Shown here one piece after another: positions 27,992 to 39,422 of a DNA stretch of 62,880 bases. Source of the stretch: Paracoccus nototheniae (GTDB lineage Bacteria > Pseudomonadota > Alphaproteobacteria > Rhodobacterales > Rhodobacteraceae); the NCBI RefSeq assembly GCF_004335005.1, contig NZ_RQRT01000017.1, positions 1-62,880 of the forward strand, in the 5' to 3' direction. Under the pieces are notes generated by a model. The model was not told the DNA's origin, did no database searches, and worked only from the letters and a program-made list of their open reading frames with translations. Position 1 is the stretch's first letter. The number at the start of each line of letters is the position of its first letter. The position numbers were made by a program, and so were the translations under genes.

Positions 27992-28171
27992 TCAACGCGG
28001 AAAGCGCGGCTGACGCTCCATCGTGGCCCATTCGGGCCAATAGCCCAGCATCTCGACCCCCGCGATGATCAGACCCACGGCGATGATGCCGAACACCATC
28101 ATCACCATCTTGGCGCTCGGCGGGTTCCTGACCCATCTCGCGGCGCGTACCAGCCACATCAGGTTGTGCAT
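27992..28171 (-). CDS. 59-residue membrane-anchored hypothetical protein
   Basis: A 59-residue protein (MHNLMWLVRAARWVRNPPS...) with one hydrophobic span (MVMMVFGIIAVGLIIAGVEML) and a basic tail. Similar short ORFs with the MWLVRAARWVRNPPSAKM start occur in Rhodobacteraceae, which is why it is called despite its size. GAGGCGCAAG precedes the ATG at 28171; the second ATG (28159) is an alternative start. It converges with the 34-residue ORF, with 4 bases between stops. Confidence 0.65.
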   Translation of the reverse strand: MHNLMWLVRAARWVRNPPSAKMVMMVFGIIAVGLIIAGVEMLGYWPEWATMERQPRFPR

Positions 28172-28243
28172 CTTGCGCCTCGCCTGTTACATCCTCGCGA
28201 CAGCGAAATCAGACGTCGCGACGAAACTCAAGAGCCCAAGCCC

Positions 28244-28711
28244 GTGCCGAACCATCAGGACAGTCGAAACCTTCCCTATAGCGCGCGCCAGATGTACGAT
28301 CTGGTGGCCGATGTCGAACGCTATCCGCAGTTTCTGCCGTGGAACAGCGCCGCGCGCATCCGGTCCCGCGAGACCCGGCCCGATGGCAGCGAGGAAATCA
28401 CCGCCGATCTGGTCATCAGCTTCAAGGTGTTCCGCGAACGCTTTGGCAGCCGCGTCGTGCTGTGGCCGCAGGACGATCAGGGCCGCTGGAAGATCGACAC
28501 CGAATATCTGGACGGCCCGTTCAAATACATGCGCAGCGGCTGGACCTTTACCGATCGGCCCGAAGGCGGCTGCCATGTCGAATTTTTCGTAGATTTCGAA
28601 TTCAAGAACGCCATTCTGCAACGGCTGATCGGCGTGGTCTTTCACGAGGCCATGTCGCGCATCGTCCGCGCTTTCGAGGATCGCGCCCGCAAGCTATATT
28701 CCACCCCCTGA
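28244..28711 (+). CDS. RatA/Coq10-family START-domain protein
   Basis: A 155-residue soluble protein of the SRPBCC fold. The GTG start at 28244 is chosen because the family begins this way just before NLPYSARQMYDLVADVERYPQFLPWNSAARI, and no ATG fits. Other blocks are LDGPFKYMRSGWTF and DFEFKNAILQRLIGVVFHEA. Relatives include ubiquinone-binding Coq10 and E. coli RatA, reported to block 70S assembly; in alphaproteobacteria the quinone role is more likely. DUF4870 follows by 9 bases. Confidence 0.85.
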   Translation: MPNHQDSRNLPYSARQMYDLVADVERYPQFLPWNSAARIRSRETRPDGSEEITADLVISFKVFRERFGSRVVLWPQDDQGRWKIDTEYLDGPFKYMRSGWTFTDRPEGGCHVEFFVDFEFKNAILQRLIGVVFHEAMSRIVRAFEDRARKLYSTP

Positions 28712-28720
28712 GGAGACCCG

Positions 28721-29089
28721 ATGACCCCATTCCCCGACCCCTCGCGGACCCTGACCGCACCCGATCTGACCCCCGCAAAGATCGTCTATGGCCTGTATGC
28801 GCTTGGCTATCTTGTCGGACTGACGACGCTGGTCGGCGTGGTCTATGCCTATGTCTCGCGCGGCAAGGATCCGGTGCTGGACAGCCATCTGCAGTTCCAG
28901 ATCCGCACCTTCTGGATCAGCCTTGCCATCGCGCTACTGGCCTTTGTCACCATCGTGATCGGCATCGGCTTTCTGGTCTGGGCGTTTCTGACGGTCTGGG
29001 GGCTCATCCGGGTCATCTCGGGGTTTTTGCTGGCCAATGACGGCAAGCCCGTCACCGGCACCAGATATTGGGGCATCATGGCCTATTGA
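28721..29089 (+). CDS. DUF4870 domain membrane protein
   Basis: A 122-residue protein with three membrane helices (about 20-45, 65-90, 92-110) and the motif DPVLDSHLQFQIRTFW typical of DUF4870. GAGGAGACCCG precedes the ATG. Function unknown; probably the second gene of a transcript with the START protein. A terminator lies 22 bases beyond the stop. Confidence 0.85.
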   Translation: MTPFPDPSRTLTAPDLTPAKIVYGLYALGYLVGLTTLVGVVYAYVSRGKDPVLDSHLQFQIRTFWISLAIALLAFVTIVIGIGFLVWAFLTVWGLIRVISGFLLANDGKPVTGTRYWGIMAY

Positions 29090-29106
29090 GGCGCCGTCCC
29101 ATGATG

Positions 29107-29134
29107 AAAAAGGCCGCCCCGATGGGCGGCCTTT
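29107..29134. terminator. bidirectional terminator between DUF4870 and metK
   Basis: A perfect 8-bp stem GGCCGCCC-CGAT-GGGCGGCC (29112-29131) with A-run on the left and TTTG on the right, between convergent genes. Confidence 0.85.
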
Positions 29135-29140
29135 GTCGTG

Positions 29141-30319
29141 TCAGCTCAGCGCGGCCTTCAGGGCCTCGGCCTTGTCCACGGTCTCCCAGCTGAAGGCGGT
29201 GGCGCCGTTCAGCGCGTAAGCCTCGCGTCCGAAATGGCCATAGCTGGCGGTCGGGCGATAGATCGGATGCAGCAGGTCCAGTTCGCGGATGATCGCAAAG
29301 GGGCGCAGGTCGAACACCTCGCGCACGGCAGCGACGATCCGGTCGACCGGGACGGTTTCGGTCCCGAAACAGTTCAGGCTGATCGAGGTGGGTTCCGCCA
29401 CGCCGATCGCATAACTGACCTGTATCTCGCAGCGCTTTGCCAGACCGGCGGCCACGATGTTCTTGGCCACCCACCGGCCCGCATAAGCCGCCGAGCGATC
29501 GACCTTGGACGGATCCTTGCCCGAAAACGCCCCGCCGCCATGGCGTGCCATGCCGCCATAGCTGTCGACGATGATCTTGCGCCCGGTCAGGCCGCAATCG
29601 CCCACAGGGCCGCCGATCACGAACTTGCCGGTCGGGTTGATGAAATATTTCGTCGCATCGCTCAGCCATTCCGCAGGCAGGACCGGCTTGATGATTTCTT
29701 CCGTCACCGCCTCGCGCAGATCGGCAAGGCTGATTTCGGGATTGTGCTGGGTGGACAGCACCACCGCCTCGATCCCCTCGGGGCGGCCATCGGGACCATA
29801 GCGCAGGGTGATCTGCGATTTGGCATCCGGGCGCAGCCAGGGCAGGGTGCCGTCGCGGCGGACCTTGGACTGGCGTTCCACCAGCCGATGGGCATAGGTG
29901 ATCGGCGCGGGCATCAGCACATCGGTTTCATCCGAAGCATAGCCGAACATCAGGCCCTGATCCCCGGCCCCCTGTTCTTCGAGGCTTGTACGGTCAACCC
30001 CCTGATTGATCTCAGGAGATTGCTTGCCGATGATGTTGATTACCGAACAGGTCGCGCCATCGAAACCCACATCGGACGAATTATAGCCGATATCGGTGAT
30101 CACCCCGCGCACGATGGATTCCAGATCCACCCAAGCGCTGGTCGTGATCTCGCCCGAGATGATCGCGACGCCGGTTTTCACCATCGTCTCGCAGGCCACG
30201 CGGGCGCGCGGATCCTCGGCCAGAATGGCGTCCAGAATGGCATCGCTGATCTGGTCGGCGATCTTGTCGGGGTGCCCCTCCGAGACGGACTCGGAGGTGA
30301 AGGTCGAATATTCTGTCAT
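29141..30319 (-). CDS. metK: S-adenosylmethionine synthetase
   Basis: MetK (392 residues) makes SAM from methionine and [22 protein letters not shown] at the N-terminus, [12 protein letters not shown] and the [22 protein letters not shown] signature are intact. The start at 30319 follows the ahcY stop by 4 bases. No good ribosome site precedes it, so it is probably translated by coupling to ahcY. Together they close the methyl cycle: SAM made here, SAH removed by AhcY. Confidence 0.97.
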   Translation of the reverse strand: MTEYSTFTSESVSEGHPDKIADQISDAILDAILAEDPRARVACETMVKTGVAIISGEITTSAWVDLESIVRGVITDIGYNSSDVGFDGATCSVINIIGKQSPEINQGVDRTSLEEQGAGDQGLMFGYASDETDVLMPAPITYAHRLVERQSKVRRDGTLPWLRPDAKSQITLRYGPDGRPEGIEAVVLSTQHNPEISLADLREAVTEEIIKPVLPAEWLSDATKYFINPTGKFVIGGPVGDCGLTGRKIIVDSYGGMARHGGGAFSGKDPSKVDRSAAYAGRWVAKNIVAAGLAKRCEIQVSYAIGVAEPTSISLNCFGTETVPVDRIVAAVREVFDLRPFAIIRELDLLHPIYRPTASYGHFGREAYALNGATAFSWETVDKAEALKAALS

Positions 30320-30323
30320 GGGA

Positions 30324-31709
30324 TCAATACCGGTAATGGTCGGATTTAAAGGGGCCTTCGGTCGAAACGCCGATGTAATCGGCCTGTTCCGTCGACAGCA
30401 CCGACAATTTGGCGCCGATCCGGCCCAGATGCAGGCGCGCGACCTTTTCGTCCAGCGCCTTGGGCAGGATATAGACGCCCGGCTTATAGTCGTCGCCCTT
30501 GGTGAACAGCTCAATCTGGGCCAGCACCTGATTGGTGAAGCTGGCCGACATCACAAAGGACGGATGCCCGGTCGCATTGCCAAGGTTCAGCAGGCGCCCT
30601 TGGCTCAGCAGGATGATCCGGTTGCCCGAGGGCATCTCGATCATGTCCACCTGATCCTTGATGTTGGTCCATTTGTGGTTGCGCAAGGACGCAACCTGAA
30701 TTTCATTGTCGAAATGGCCGATATTGCCGACGATGGCCATATCCTTCATCTCGCGCATATGCTCCAGCCGGATGACGTCGCGGTTGCCGGTGGTGGTGAT
30801 GAAGATGTCGGCGGTCTCGACCACGTCTTCCAGCACCACGACCTCGAACCCGTCCATTGCGGCCTGCAGTGCGCAGATCGGATCGACTTCGGTCACCTTG
30901 ACGCGGGCGCCCGCGCCCTGCAGCGACGCCGCCGAGCCCTTGCCCACATCGCCATAGCCGCAGACGACCGCGACCTTGCCGGCCATCATCACATCGGTGG
31001 CGCGGCGGATGCCGTCGACCAGCGATTCCTTGCAGCCGTACTTGTTGTCGAATTTCGATTTGGTGACGCTGTCGTTCACATTGATCGCGGGGAAGGGCAG
31101 AAGGCCCTTTTTCTGCAGATCATACAGACGATGCACGCCGGTGGTGGTTTCTTCCGAGACGCCCAGAATCTGGTCGCGGGTCTTGGTGAACCAGCCGGGT
31201 GACTGCGCCATGCGCTTGGCAATCTGCGCCTTGATGACGGTTTCCTCGTCCGATTCCGGGACGGGGATGATGTCCTCGCCCGCCTCGGCCCGCGCGCCCA
31301 GCAGAACATACAGCGTCGCGTCGCCGCCATCGTCCAGGATCAGGTTCGGTCCGTCGGGAAACTGGAACGAACGGTCCAGGTAATCCCAATGCTCTTCCAG
31401 CGACTGACCCTTGATCGCAAAGACCGGCACACCGGCCTCGGCGATGGCGGCGGCGGCATGGTCCTGCGTCGAATAGATGTTGCACGAGGCCCACCGGACA
31501 TCGGCGCCAAGCGCCGTCAGCGTCTCGATCAGGGCGGCGGTCTGGATGGTCATGTGCAGGCTGCCCACGATGCGGGCGCCGGCCAGCGGCTTGGCCTGCC
31601 CGTATTCGGCGCGCAGCGCCATCAGGCCCGGCATTTCGGTTTCGGCGATATCCAGTTCCTTGCGACCGTATCCGGCCAGCGCGATATCCTTGATGATATA
31701 ATCGGTCAC
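30324..31709 (-). CDS. ahcY: adenosylhomocysteinase
   Basis: AhcY (461 residues) splits SAH into adenosine and homocysteine with bound NAD. Seen are [13 protein letters not shown], the NAD loop [13 protein letters not shown] and the C-terminal KSDHYRY that reaches the neighbouring subunit's NAD. The start is GTG at 31709 ([25 protein letters not shown] follows), matching family length; GAAAGAG is upstream. It leads an ahcY-metK operon with a structured leader. Confidence 0.97.
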   Translation of the reverse strand: MTDYIIKDIALAGYGRKELDIAETEMPGLMALRAEYGQAKPLAGARIVGSLHMTIQTAALIETLTALGADVRWASCNIYSTQDHAAAAIAEAGVPVFAIKGQSLEEHWDYLDRSFQFPDGPNLILDDGGDATLYVLLGARAEAGEDIIPVPESDEETVIKAQIAKRMAQSPGWFTKTRDQILGVSEETTTGVHRLYDLQKKGLLPFPAINVNDSVTKSKFDNKYGCKESLVDGIRRATDVMMAGKVAVVCGYGDVGKGSAASLQGAGARVKVTEVDPICALQAAMDGFEVVVLEDVVETADIFITTTGNRDVIRLEHMREMKDMAIVGNIGHFDNEIQVASLRNHKWTNIKDQVDMIEMPSGNRIILLSQGRLLNLGNATGHPSFVMSASFTNQVLAQIELFTKGDDYKPGVYILPKALDEKVARLHLGRIGAKLSVLSTEQADYIGVSTEGPFKSDHYRY

Positions 31710-31734
31710 GGCTGCTCTTTCGTCATTCTGAGGT

Positions 31735-31773
31735 TGCCTTGCAGATAACGCAGGCACCCCTTTTTCGAAAGGG
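31735..31773 (-). promoter_or_regulatory. paired hairpins in the ahcY leader
   Basis: On the minus strand CCCTTT-CGAA-AAAGGG (31758-31773) is followed at once by GGTGCCTGC/GCA.GGC.ACC (31735-31758) with two bulged As and loop GTTATCT. The stems share one base. The second ends 25 bases before the GTG. It does not match the SAH, SAM-II or SAM/SAH riboswitch consensus as I know them. Confidence 0.35.
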
Positions 31774-31797
31774 CCGATTGCAAAACTGGCTAATCTG

Positions 31798-32439
31798 TCA
31801 CGCCGTCGCGGTAACCTTGCTGCTGCGCGCGATGCGCGTCACAAAGTCCAGAGTCAGCATCTTGGCGGTCGCCAGAGGAGGCCGTTCCGGCGCCCATTCG
31901 GCCATGCGTCCGTCCACCAGCATCCGCGCCAGACCATAGGCATAGCTGCGCGACGACAGCACCAGCAGGGCGATATCCTCGCGCGGGTGCAGCTGCCCCT
32001 CGTCGCGGGCGCGGGTCATCATGCGGGTCATCAGTTCGGTCAGCGAATCCACATAGCGGCGCAGCGAGGGCACTTGCAGCAGGTGCGGAACCCCGCCATC
32101 CGACATCATGCGGAATTCGATCCGATGCCTGTCGGCCCAGTCAAGATAGGCATTCCCAAGTGCGATGAACTGGGCGAAGGGATCCTTGGGATCGACCTTG
32201 ACCACCGCGCGGGTGCAGGTATCCATCAGCAAAATCAACGATTGCTCGATGCTGGTGATCAAAAGCGCGCGATTGTCGTCATAGATGTCATTCAGCCGGG
32301 CGGGGGGCTCATTGATCGACCGCGCGACCTCGTCCAGGCTGGGCAGGCGGGCATCGCGGTCATCGATCAGCCGCAACAGGGCAGAGATGGCCCGCTCGTG
32401 CAAGCCGTGGGGTTGTTCCCTGTGTGCGGTCGTCTGCAT
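31798..32439 (-). CDS. TetR-family transcriptional regulator
   Basis: A 213-residue protein with an N-terminal helix-turn-helix of TetR type ([35 protein letters not shown]) and an all-helical effector domain of the WHG kind ([31 protein letters not shown]). The start is uncertain: ATG at 32439 is used; a GTG at 32496 would add 19 residues. It lies 88 bases upstream of ahcY on the same strand, so it might share or control that operon. Ligand unknown. Confidence 0.75.
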   Translation of the reverse strand: MQTTAHREQPHGLHERAISALLRLIDDRDARLPSLDEVARSINEPPARLNDIYDDNRALLITSIEQSLILLMDTCTRAVVKVDPKDPFAQFIALGNAYLDWADRHRIEFRMMSDGGVPHLLQVPSLRRYVDSLTELMTRMMTRARDEGQLHPREDIALLVLSSRSYAYGLARMLVDGRMAEWAPERPPLATAKMLTLDFVTRIARSSKVTATA

Positions 32440-32668
32440 GATGTCATGGCCCGGTCTGATGCGCTGTTTTCGAAGCAATGATAAAACAGATGACACAACC
32501 TAAGGACGTTGCCCGGACGGCGTCCGGTTCAAAAATCGTCAATCAAATCCGAACAAGACATCGCCCGACTGAACCGTCTGACCTCTTGCCCGTAGGTCAG
32601 CCTATCACGAAATGTCGCGCGGGCGACACATTTATTTGACTGTTTATGCCCGGTCTTTGAAAGCACAA

Positions 32669-32701
32669 GCCCGGCCTGCAGAGGTCATCTGCAGACCGGG
32701 C
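32669..32701 (-). terminator. terminator of typA
   Basis: A 14-bp stem with one T-G pair: GCCCGGTCTGCAGA/TCTGCAGGCCGGGC on the minus strand, loop TGACC, then TTGTGC. It lies 21 bases beyond the typA stop. The rest of 32440-32668 holds a short CCGGAC-GGC-GTCCGG hairpin (32513) and no gene. Confidence 0.7.
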
Positions 32702-32722
32702 CCTTTGTTCCGGTTGATCCGC

Positions 32723-34543
<1,821 letters not shown>

Positions 34544-34611
34544 GACAGCCTTAATCCATAGGTTTCGCGGCTGCCCTAGCCGATAAGGGCCGTGAATGCC
34601 AGCCCGCAATT

Positions 34612-34646
34612 GAAAGGCCCCCGACACAAGCGGTCGGAGGCCTTTC
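34612..34646 (-). terminator. terminator of the 11-mer-repeat protein gene
   Basis: Stem GAAAGGCC.CCGAC/GTCGG.GGCCTTTC, loop of 7. The stem's own CCTTTC end stands in for a T-run on the minus strand. It lies between the gene's stop and typA. Confidence 0.6.
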
Positions 34647-34688
34647 AGAGTTCAGGGGTTCCGCAGGCGCCCTAAGGCGCCAGCAGGG

Positions 34689-35813
34689 TCACGAACGACG
34701 GCGGGTCAGACCGGTCCAGACGCGGCCCGCGTCGCGGTCGCTGCCGCCACGGATCGCACCCATCCAGGCTGCCAGACCCGCAATCAGCGAGGTCACGGCC
34801 AGGAACAGGGCCGACCACACAGCTGCGTGACGGGCGGATTCAGCCGCAGCGATGGCGGTGTCCTGTGCTTCTTGCAGACGCTGTTCGGCCTCGGCGCGCA
34901 GCTCTTGTGCCTGGGCTTCGGCGGTGGCCAAAGCCTCTTCGGCCTGCTGGCGCGCTTCGGTCAGGCGCTGTTCGGCCTCGTCGCGCAGGGTCTGGGTCTG
35001 GGTCACGGCCTCTTCGACGCGGGCGTCGATCTGGGCCGGGGTCAGGTCGGTCCGGGCTGCCAGCGCGTCGCGCAGATAGTCCAGATCATCCTCGGGAACC
35101 TCGCCGGTGCGCAGAACGGTGCTGAGAATGCTACCGACTTCGCTGCGGATCGCCTCGTCCGAGAACTGGTCGGGGGCCGCCGCTTCGCCGCGCAGCAGAC
35201 GATCGGTCAGGTAATCCAGAGGATTGCCGCCCATCTCTTCGCCGCCAGCCGCTTCGCCGGCACCGGATACGGCGCCGCCTGCCAGTTGGCCGACACCGCT
35301 GATCGCGCCGCCTGCAATCTGGCCTGCACCGCCGACGATACCGCCTGCCAGCTGGCCTGTGCCCTGCAGGGCACCGCCGACCGCAGAGCCTGCCGCCTCG
35401 ACCGCCGTGGTGGCCGCGCTGCCTGCCGCGCGCACGCCGCTGGTCACCGCACCTGCCGCCAGAATGCCGCTGAGGATCATGCCGATAGCCCAGACCGTCA
35501 GGCCGTGAATGCCGTCACGCGCTTCGACTTCGTCTTCCGAAGTCGAGGTGCGGGCCCGCATCCGTCCGGCGACATAGCCGCCCAGACCATAGATCGCGAT
35601 CATCGAGACAAAGGCGAAGACGCCCACGAGGATCAGCGCGAAGGTGCCCAGACCCTCGCCTGTTTCGGCCGAAACCGACCCGAGCCCGATCGCGGCGGTA
35701 AAGCCGGTCAGAACGACCGTCAGCCCGCCTGCGATCGCCGCCCCCGCAAGGATCGAGGGCCAATCGACATGGCCACGCTGTGCCTTGCCGGCAGTATCGA
35801 GGTTTTCGTTCAT
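34689..35813 (-). CDS. membrane protein with 11-residue glycine repeats and coiled coil
   Basis: A 374-residue protein. N-terminal membrane helices (about 20-45 and 55-80, then 107-128, SILAGAAIAGGLTVVLTGF first) are TIGR04086/YrzE-like. Then come tandem 11-residue units at about 146-190 (GQLAGGIVGGA, GQIAGGAISGV, GQLAGGAVSGA), a charged linker, a coiled coil of Glu/Ala/Gln heptads (about 260-325) and a last membrane helix (332-352). The 11-mers suggest an amphipathic or glycine-zipper helix on the membrane. The ribosome site TAAGGA overlaps the stop of the 24-residue ORF, so the two are coupled. Function unknown. Confidence 0.8.
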   Translation of the reverse strand: MNENLDTAGKAQRGHVDWPSILAGAAIAGGLTVVLTGFTAAIGLGSVSAETGEGLGTFALILVGVFAFVSMIAIYGLGGYVAGRMRARTSTSEDEVEARDGIHGLTVWAIGMILSGILAAGAVTSGVRAAGSAATTAVEAAGSAVGGALQGTGQLAGGIVGGAGQIAGGAISGVGQLAGGAVSGAGEAAGGEEMGGNPLDYLTDRLLRGEAAAPDQFSDEAIRSEVGSILSTVLRTGEVPEDDLDYLRDALAARTDLTPAQIDARVEEAVTQTQTLRDEAEQRLTEARQQAEEALATAEAQAQELRAEAEQRLQEAQDTAIAAAESARHAAVWSALFLAVTSLIAGLAAWMGAIRGGSDRDAGRVWTGLTRRRS

Positions 35814-35825
35814 GATCGGGTTTCC

Positions 35826-35900
35826 TTACCGCAGGCCGAGAAACGACAGGACGAACAGAACGACAACGACGAGGCCGACAATATAGATGATCGAATTCAT
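35826..35900 (-). CDS. 24-residue membrane microprotein
   Basis: A 24-codon ORF, MNSIIYIVGL...FLGLR, almost entirely one hydrophobic helix with a terminal Arg. AAAGGAAAAAGTC precedes the ATG and its TAA is part of the ribosome site of the next gene, 12 bases on. Very similar short ORFs occur in Rhodobacteraceae. It is probably an inner-membrane peptide acting with the 11-mer-repeat protein; this is inference from coupling. It is first in a transcript from an EcfG-type promoter. Confidence 0.7.
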   Translation of the reverse strand: MNSIIYIVGLVVVVLFVLSFLGLR

Positions 35901-35966
35901 GACTTTTTCCTTTGCCTTGGGCATCCGCCGCACAATCGGCGCGGCGTGGTGACGCATCACTAGGCA

Positions 35967-35992
35967 AACGGGTCAGGTTGCGCACAGGTTCC
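35967..35992 (-). promoter_or_regulatory. EcfG-type promoter of the microprotein/11-mer operon
   Basis: On the minus strand GGAAC (35988-35992), 17 bases, CGTT (35967-35970): exact general-stress consensus, 66 bases before the microprotein ATG. The rest of the 116-base gap shows nothing else. Confidence 0.6.
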
Positions 35993-36016
35993 CTGAACTG
36001 AACGGAAAAAGCAGGT

Positions 36017-36787
36017 TCAGCCCCGCGCGGCCAAGGCCTGACGCAGCCATCCCAGCCCCTTCAGGCTGGTCCGCTGCGGGTTGTATTCACATCCGACCCA
36101 GCCCCGATAGCCCCACTCGTCCAGCTCGGCGAAGAAGGCGGGATAATCGATCATGCCGATATCGGGTTCATGGCGTCCCGGGCAGCCCGCGATCTGGATA
36201 TGGCGCACCAGCGGCGCCACCTTGCGCCAGCAGGTCATCAGATCGCCGGTGATCATCTGCGCATGATAGGCGTCCAGCTGCAGCCCCAGATTGGGGGCGG
36301 CGACATTGTCGATGATGTCGATGGCGGTGCGATAGTCGGTCAGGAAATAATCGTGGGTGTCGGTGCGGTTTCTCGGCTCGATCGTCAGGCTGGCATGGGG
36401 GGCGCGATGCGCGGCCCAGCCCAGATTTTCGACAAAGGTGTCATGCGCGTCCTGACCCTGCGCCCGCCCGCAGACGATATGGATATGGGTGGCGCGCAAC
36501 ACTTGTGCCACACGCAGGCTGCGTTCGAAATCGCGACGGAACCGATCCTGCAATCCCGGCACGGCGGCAAAACCGCGCGGGCCGCCCGCCCAGTTCGGCG
36601 GTGGCGCATTGATCAGCACGATATCCAGCCCGGCAGCGGTGGCGGCGCGATACAGTTCGGGGGCGGCGATGTCATAGGGATACAGGATCTCGACCCCGTC
36701 GAATCCGGCTTCGGCAGCGGCGGCAAAGCGGTCGAGGATCGGCAGCTCGGTGAACAGCATCGTCAGGTTGGCGGCAAAGCGCGGCAT
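36017..36787 (-). CDS. hyi: hydroxypyruvate isomerase family TIM-barrel protein
   Basis: A 256-residue sugar-isomerase/AP-endonuclease-2-like TIM barrel (PF01261). FAANLTMLFTELPILDRFAAAAEAGFDGVEILYPY, SLTIEPRNRTDTHDYFL, LQLDAYHAQMITGDL and VGCEYNPQ carry the metal-binding Glu/Asp/His set of the Hyi group, which interconverts hydroxypyruvate and tartronate semialdehyde. OtnI or other isomerases are close relatives, so the substrate is probable, not certain. The ATG overlaps the DUF1285 stop by one base. Confidence 0.75.
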   Translation of the reverse strand: MPRFAANLTMLFTELPILDRFAAAAEAGFDGVEILYPYDIAAPELYRAATAAGLDIVLINAPPPNWAGGPRGFAAVPGLQDRFRRDFERSLRVAQVLRATHIHIVCGRAQGQDAHDTFVENLGWAAHRAPHASLTIEPRNRTDTHDYFLTDYRTAIDIIDNVAAPNLGLQLDAYHAQMITGDLMTCWRKVAPLVRHIQIAGCPGRHEPDIGMIDYPAFFAELDEWGYRGWVGCEYNPQRTSLKGLGWLRQALAARG

Positions 36788-37350
36788 CACGGCTCCAATG
36801 CGAAGAATTGCCCGCCCGCGCGGACGCCCGCCCGGCCATCCGGGCCCGGTTCGGCAGCGGCGGCCAGCCGGTAAAAGGTCTTGCGGTCGATCAGCGCCTC
36901 CAGCCCGGCGCGGACATGCACATAGGGGCGGGGCGCTTGCGACGTGCCGCGCAGGATCAGCGCGTGATCCGGGCCCACCGCGACCTGATCGCCGACATTG
37001 GTGGTCAGGGTGATCCGTCCGGGCTGGTCGGCCCGGTCGGGCACGATTTCGGCATCAATGGCCAGAAACGGCGCATCCTCGACCCGGATGCCCAGTTTTT
37101 CGACCGGAGAGACCAGAAAATACCGCTCTCCCTCGCGTTTCAGGATGGATGCGAACAGCCTCACCATGGCGGGGCGGGTGATGGGCGATCCGTCATGGAC
37201 CCAGGTGCCGTCGGCGCGGATCAGCAGGTCCATTTCCCCGCAATAGGCGGGATTCCACAGGTGAACGGGCGGCGGACCGCCTTTGGACGCCTTGCCGATG
37301 ACCTGTTCCAGCCCCTCGGCGCTCACGCTTTTGTCACTGTTTTCCGCCAT
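36787..37350 (-). CDS. DUF1285 family protein
   Basis: A 187-residue soluble protein with the DUF1285 pattern: PPPVHLWNPAYCGEMDLLIRADGTWVHDGSPITRPAMVRLFASILKREGERYFLVSPVEK. The fold is known from structures but no activity is established. It is divergent from the MoxR gene across 63 bases and is co-transcribed with hyi. Confidence 0.9.
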   Translation of the reverse strand: MAENSDKSVSAEGLEQVIGKASKGGPPPVHLWNPAYCGEMDLLIRADGTWVHDGSPITRPAMVRLFASILKREGERYFLVSPVEKLGIRVEDAPFLAIDAEIVPDRADQPGRITLTTNVGDQVAVGPDHALILRGTSQAPRPYVHVRAGLEALIDRKTFYRLAAAAEPGPDGRAGVRAGGQFFALEP

Positions 37351-37413
37351 TCGATCTGGTCGCCTCCGGCCCGACTGCCTATGCTCTGCTTAAAGCAGCG
37401 GAAGGGCAATGTC

Positions 37414-38417
<1,004 letters not shown>

Positions 38418-38421
<4 letters not shown>

Positions 38422-39422
38422 GCCTGCCGCCCGCCGATCAGGCCGCCCATGCGCGGCGCGCCATGGACCTGCGGGGCCGGGCCGAGGCCGCATCCGGCCA
38501 TCTGCCCGGCCTGATCCTGTCGGCGGAACGGCTGGCCGCGATGGTCGCGCCGGGCGCGCATGGGCTGCGCCGGGCCGGACCGGGCGAGGATTTCTGGCAA
38601 TACCGCCCCGCCAGCACGGGCGATGCCGCACGCAGCATCGACTGGCGCCGATCAGGCCGCTCGGATGCGCAATTCGTGCGCGACCGAGAGGCGCAGACGG
38701 CGCAGGCCGCCGCCATCTGGCTGTCGCGCGGGCAGGGCATGGCCTTTGCCGGCGGCCCTGACCGCCCGACCAAGGCCGCGCGGGGTCAGGTTCTGGCGCT
38801 GGCCACGGGCATGCTGATGCTGCGGGCGGGCGAAAAGGTGGGCCTTCTGGGCCAGCCCGCCCGCGCGGGTCGCCTGCAGGCCGACCGTCTGGCCGAGGCT
38901 TTGGCGCATCCCGGTTCCGGGACGTCCGCTGCCGCCCCCGAGGATGACGCGGCTTTGCCCGGTGCCTTGCGTCCGAACCAGCGGGTGATCGTGATCTCGG
39001 ATTTCCTGAGCGATCCGGCTTGGGTCGGCGCACTGCTGGCGCAGGCGGCGGGGCTGGGGGTGACCGGGCTGCTGGTCCAGATCCTCGACCCCGACGAGGC
39101 GCATTTCCCCTATGACGGCGCGGTCGAGTTCCGCTCGGCTTCGGGAGCCCTGCGCCATGACAGCCGCGATGCGGGCGGGCTGCGCGCGGCCTATCTGGCG
39201 CGGCTGGCGGAACGTCAGGACTGGCTGGGCGCGCAGGCGCGGCAGGCGGGCTGGCAGTTCGGCACGCATCTGACCGATGCCGATCCGGCGCAGGCGCTGA
39301 ACTGGATCTGGCAGGCGTTGGGGCAAGCAGGGGCGGGCCAAGGCCAGTCGGTGCAGGCCGGGTCGGTGCAGGGCGTATCGGGGCAGGGCATGGGCGCGAC
39401 CACCGGTCAGGGGGCTGTCTGA
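38418..39422 (+). CDS. DUF58 domain protein
   Basis: A 334-residue protein. GEDFWQYRPASTGDAARSIDWRRSGRSDAQFVRDRE is the DUF58 core; RVIVISDFLSDPAWVGALL near residue 195 resembles the beta-strand/Asp of a vWA-like fold. The C-terminus is a Gly/Gln/Ser low-complexity tail (GQAGAGQGQSVQAGSVQG). DUF58 proteins pair with MoxR ATPases. ATGA overlap with moxR, TGATG overlap with the next gene. Confidence 0.9.

Noticed and set aside
28244..28711. RatA as a toxin of a toxin-antitoxin module
   Set aside because: The usual ratB partner is absent and the protein is equally Coq10-like; the toxin label is not supported by context.
30320..30323. SAM/SAH riboswitch before metK
   Set aside because: Only 4 bases separate the ahcY stop and the metK start, and no GCTTCC/GGAGCA-type pseudoknot is seen.
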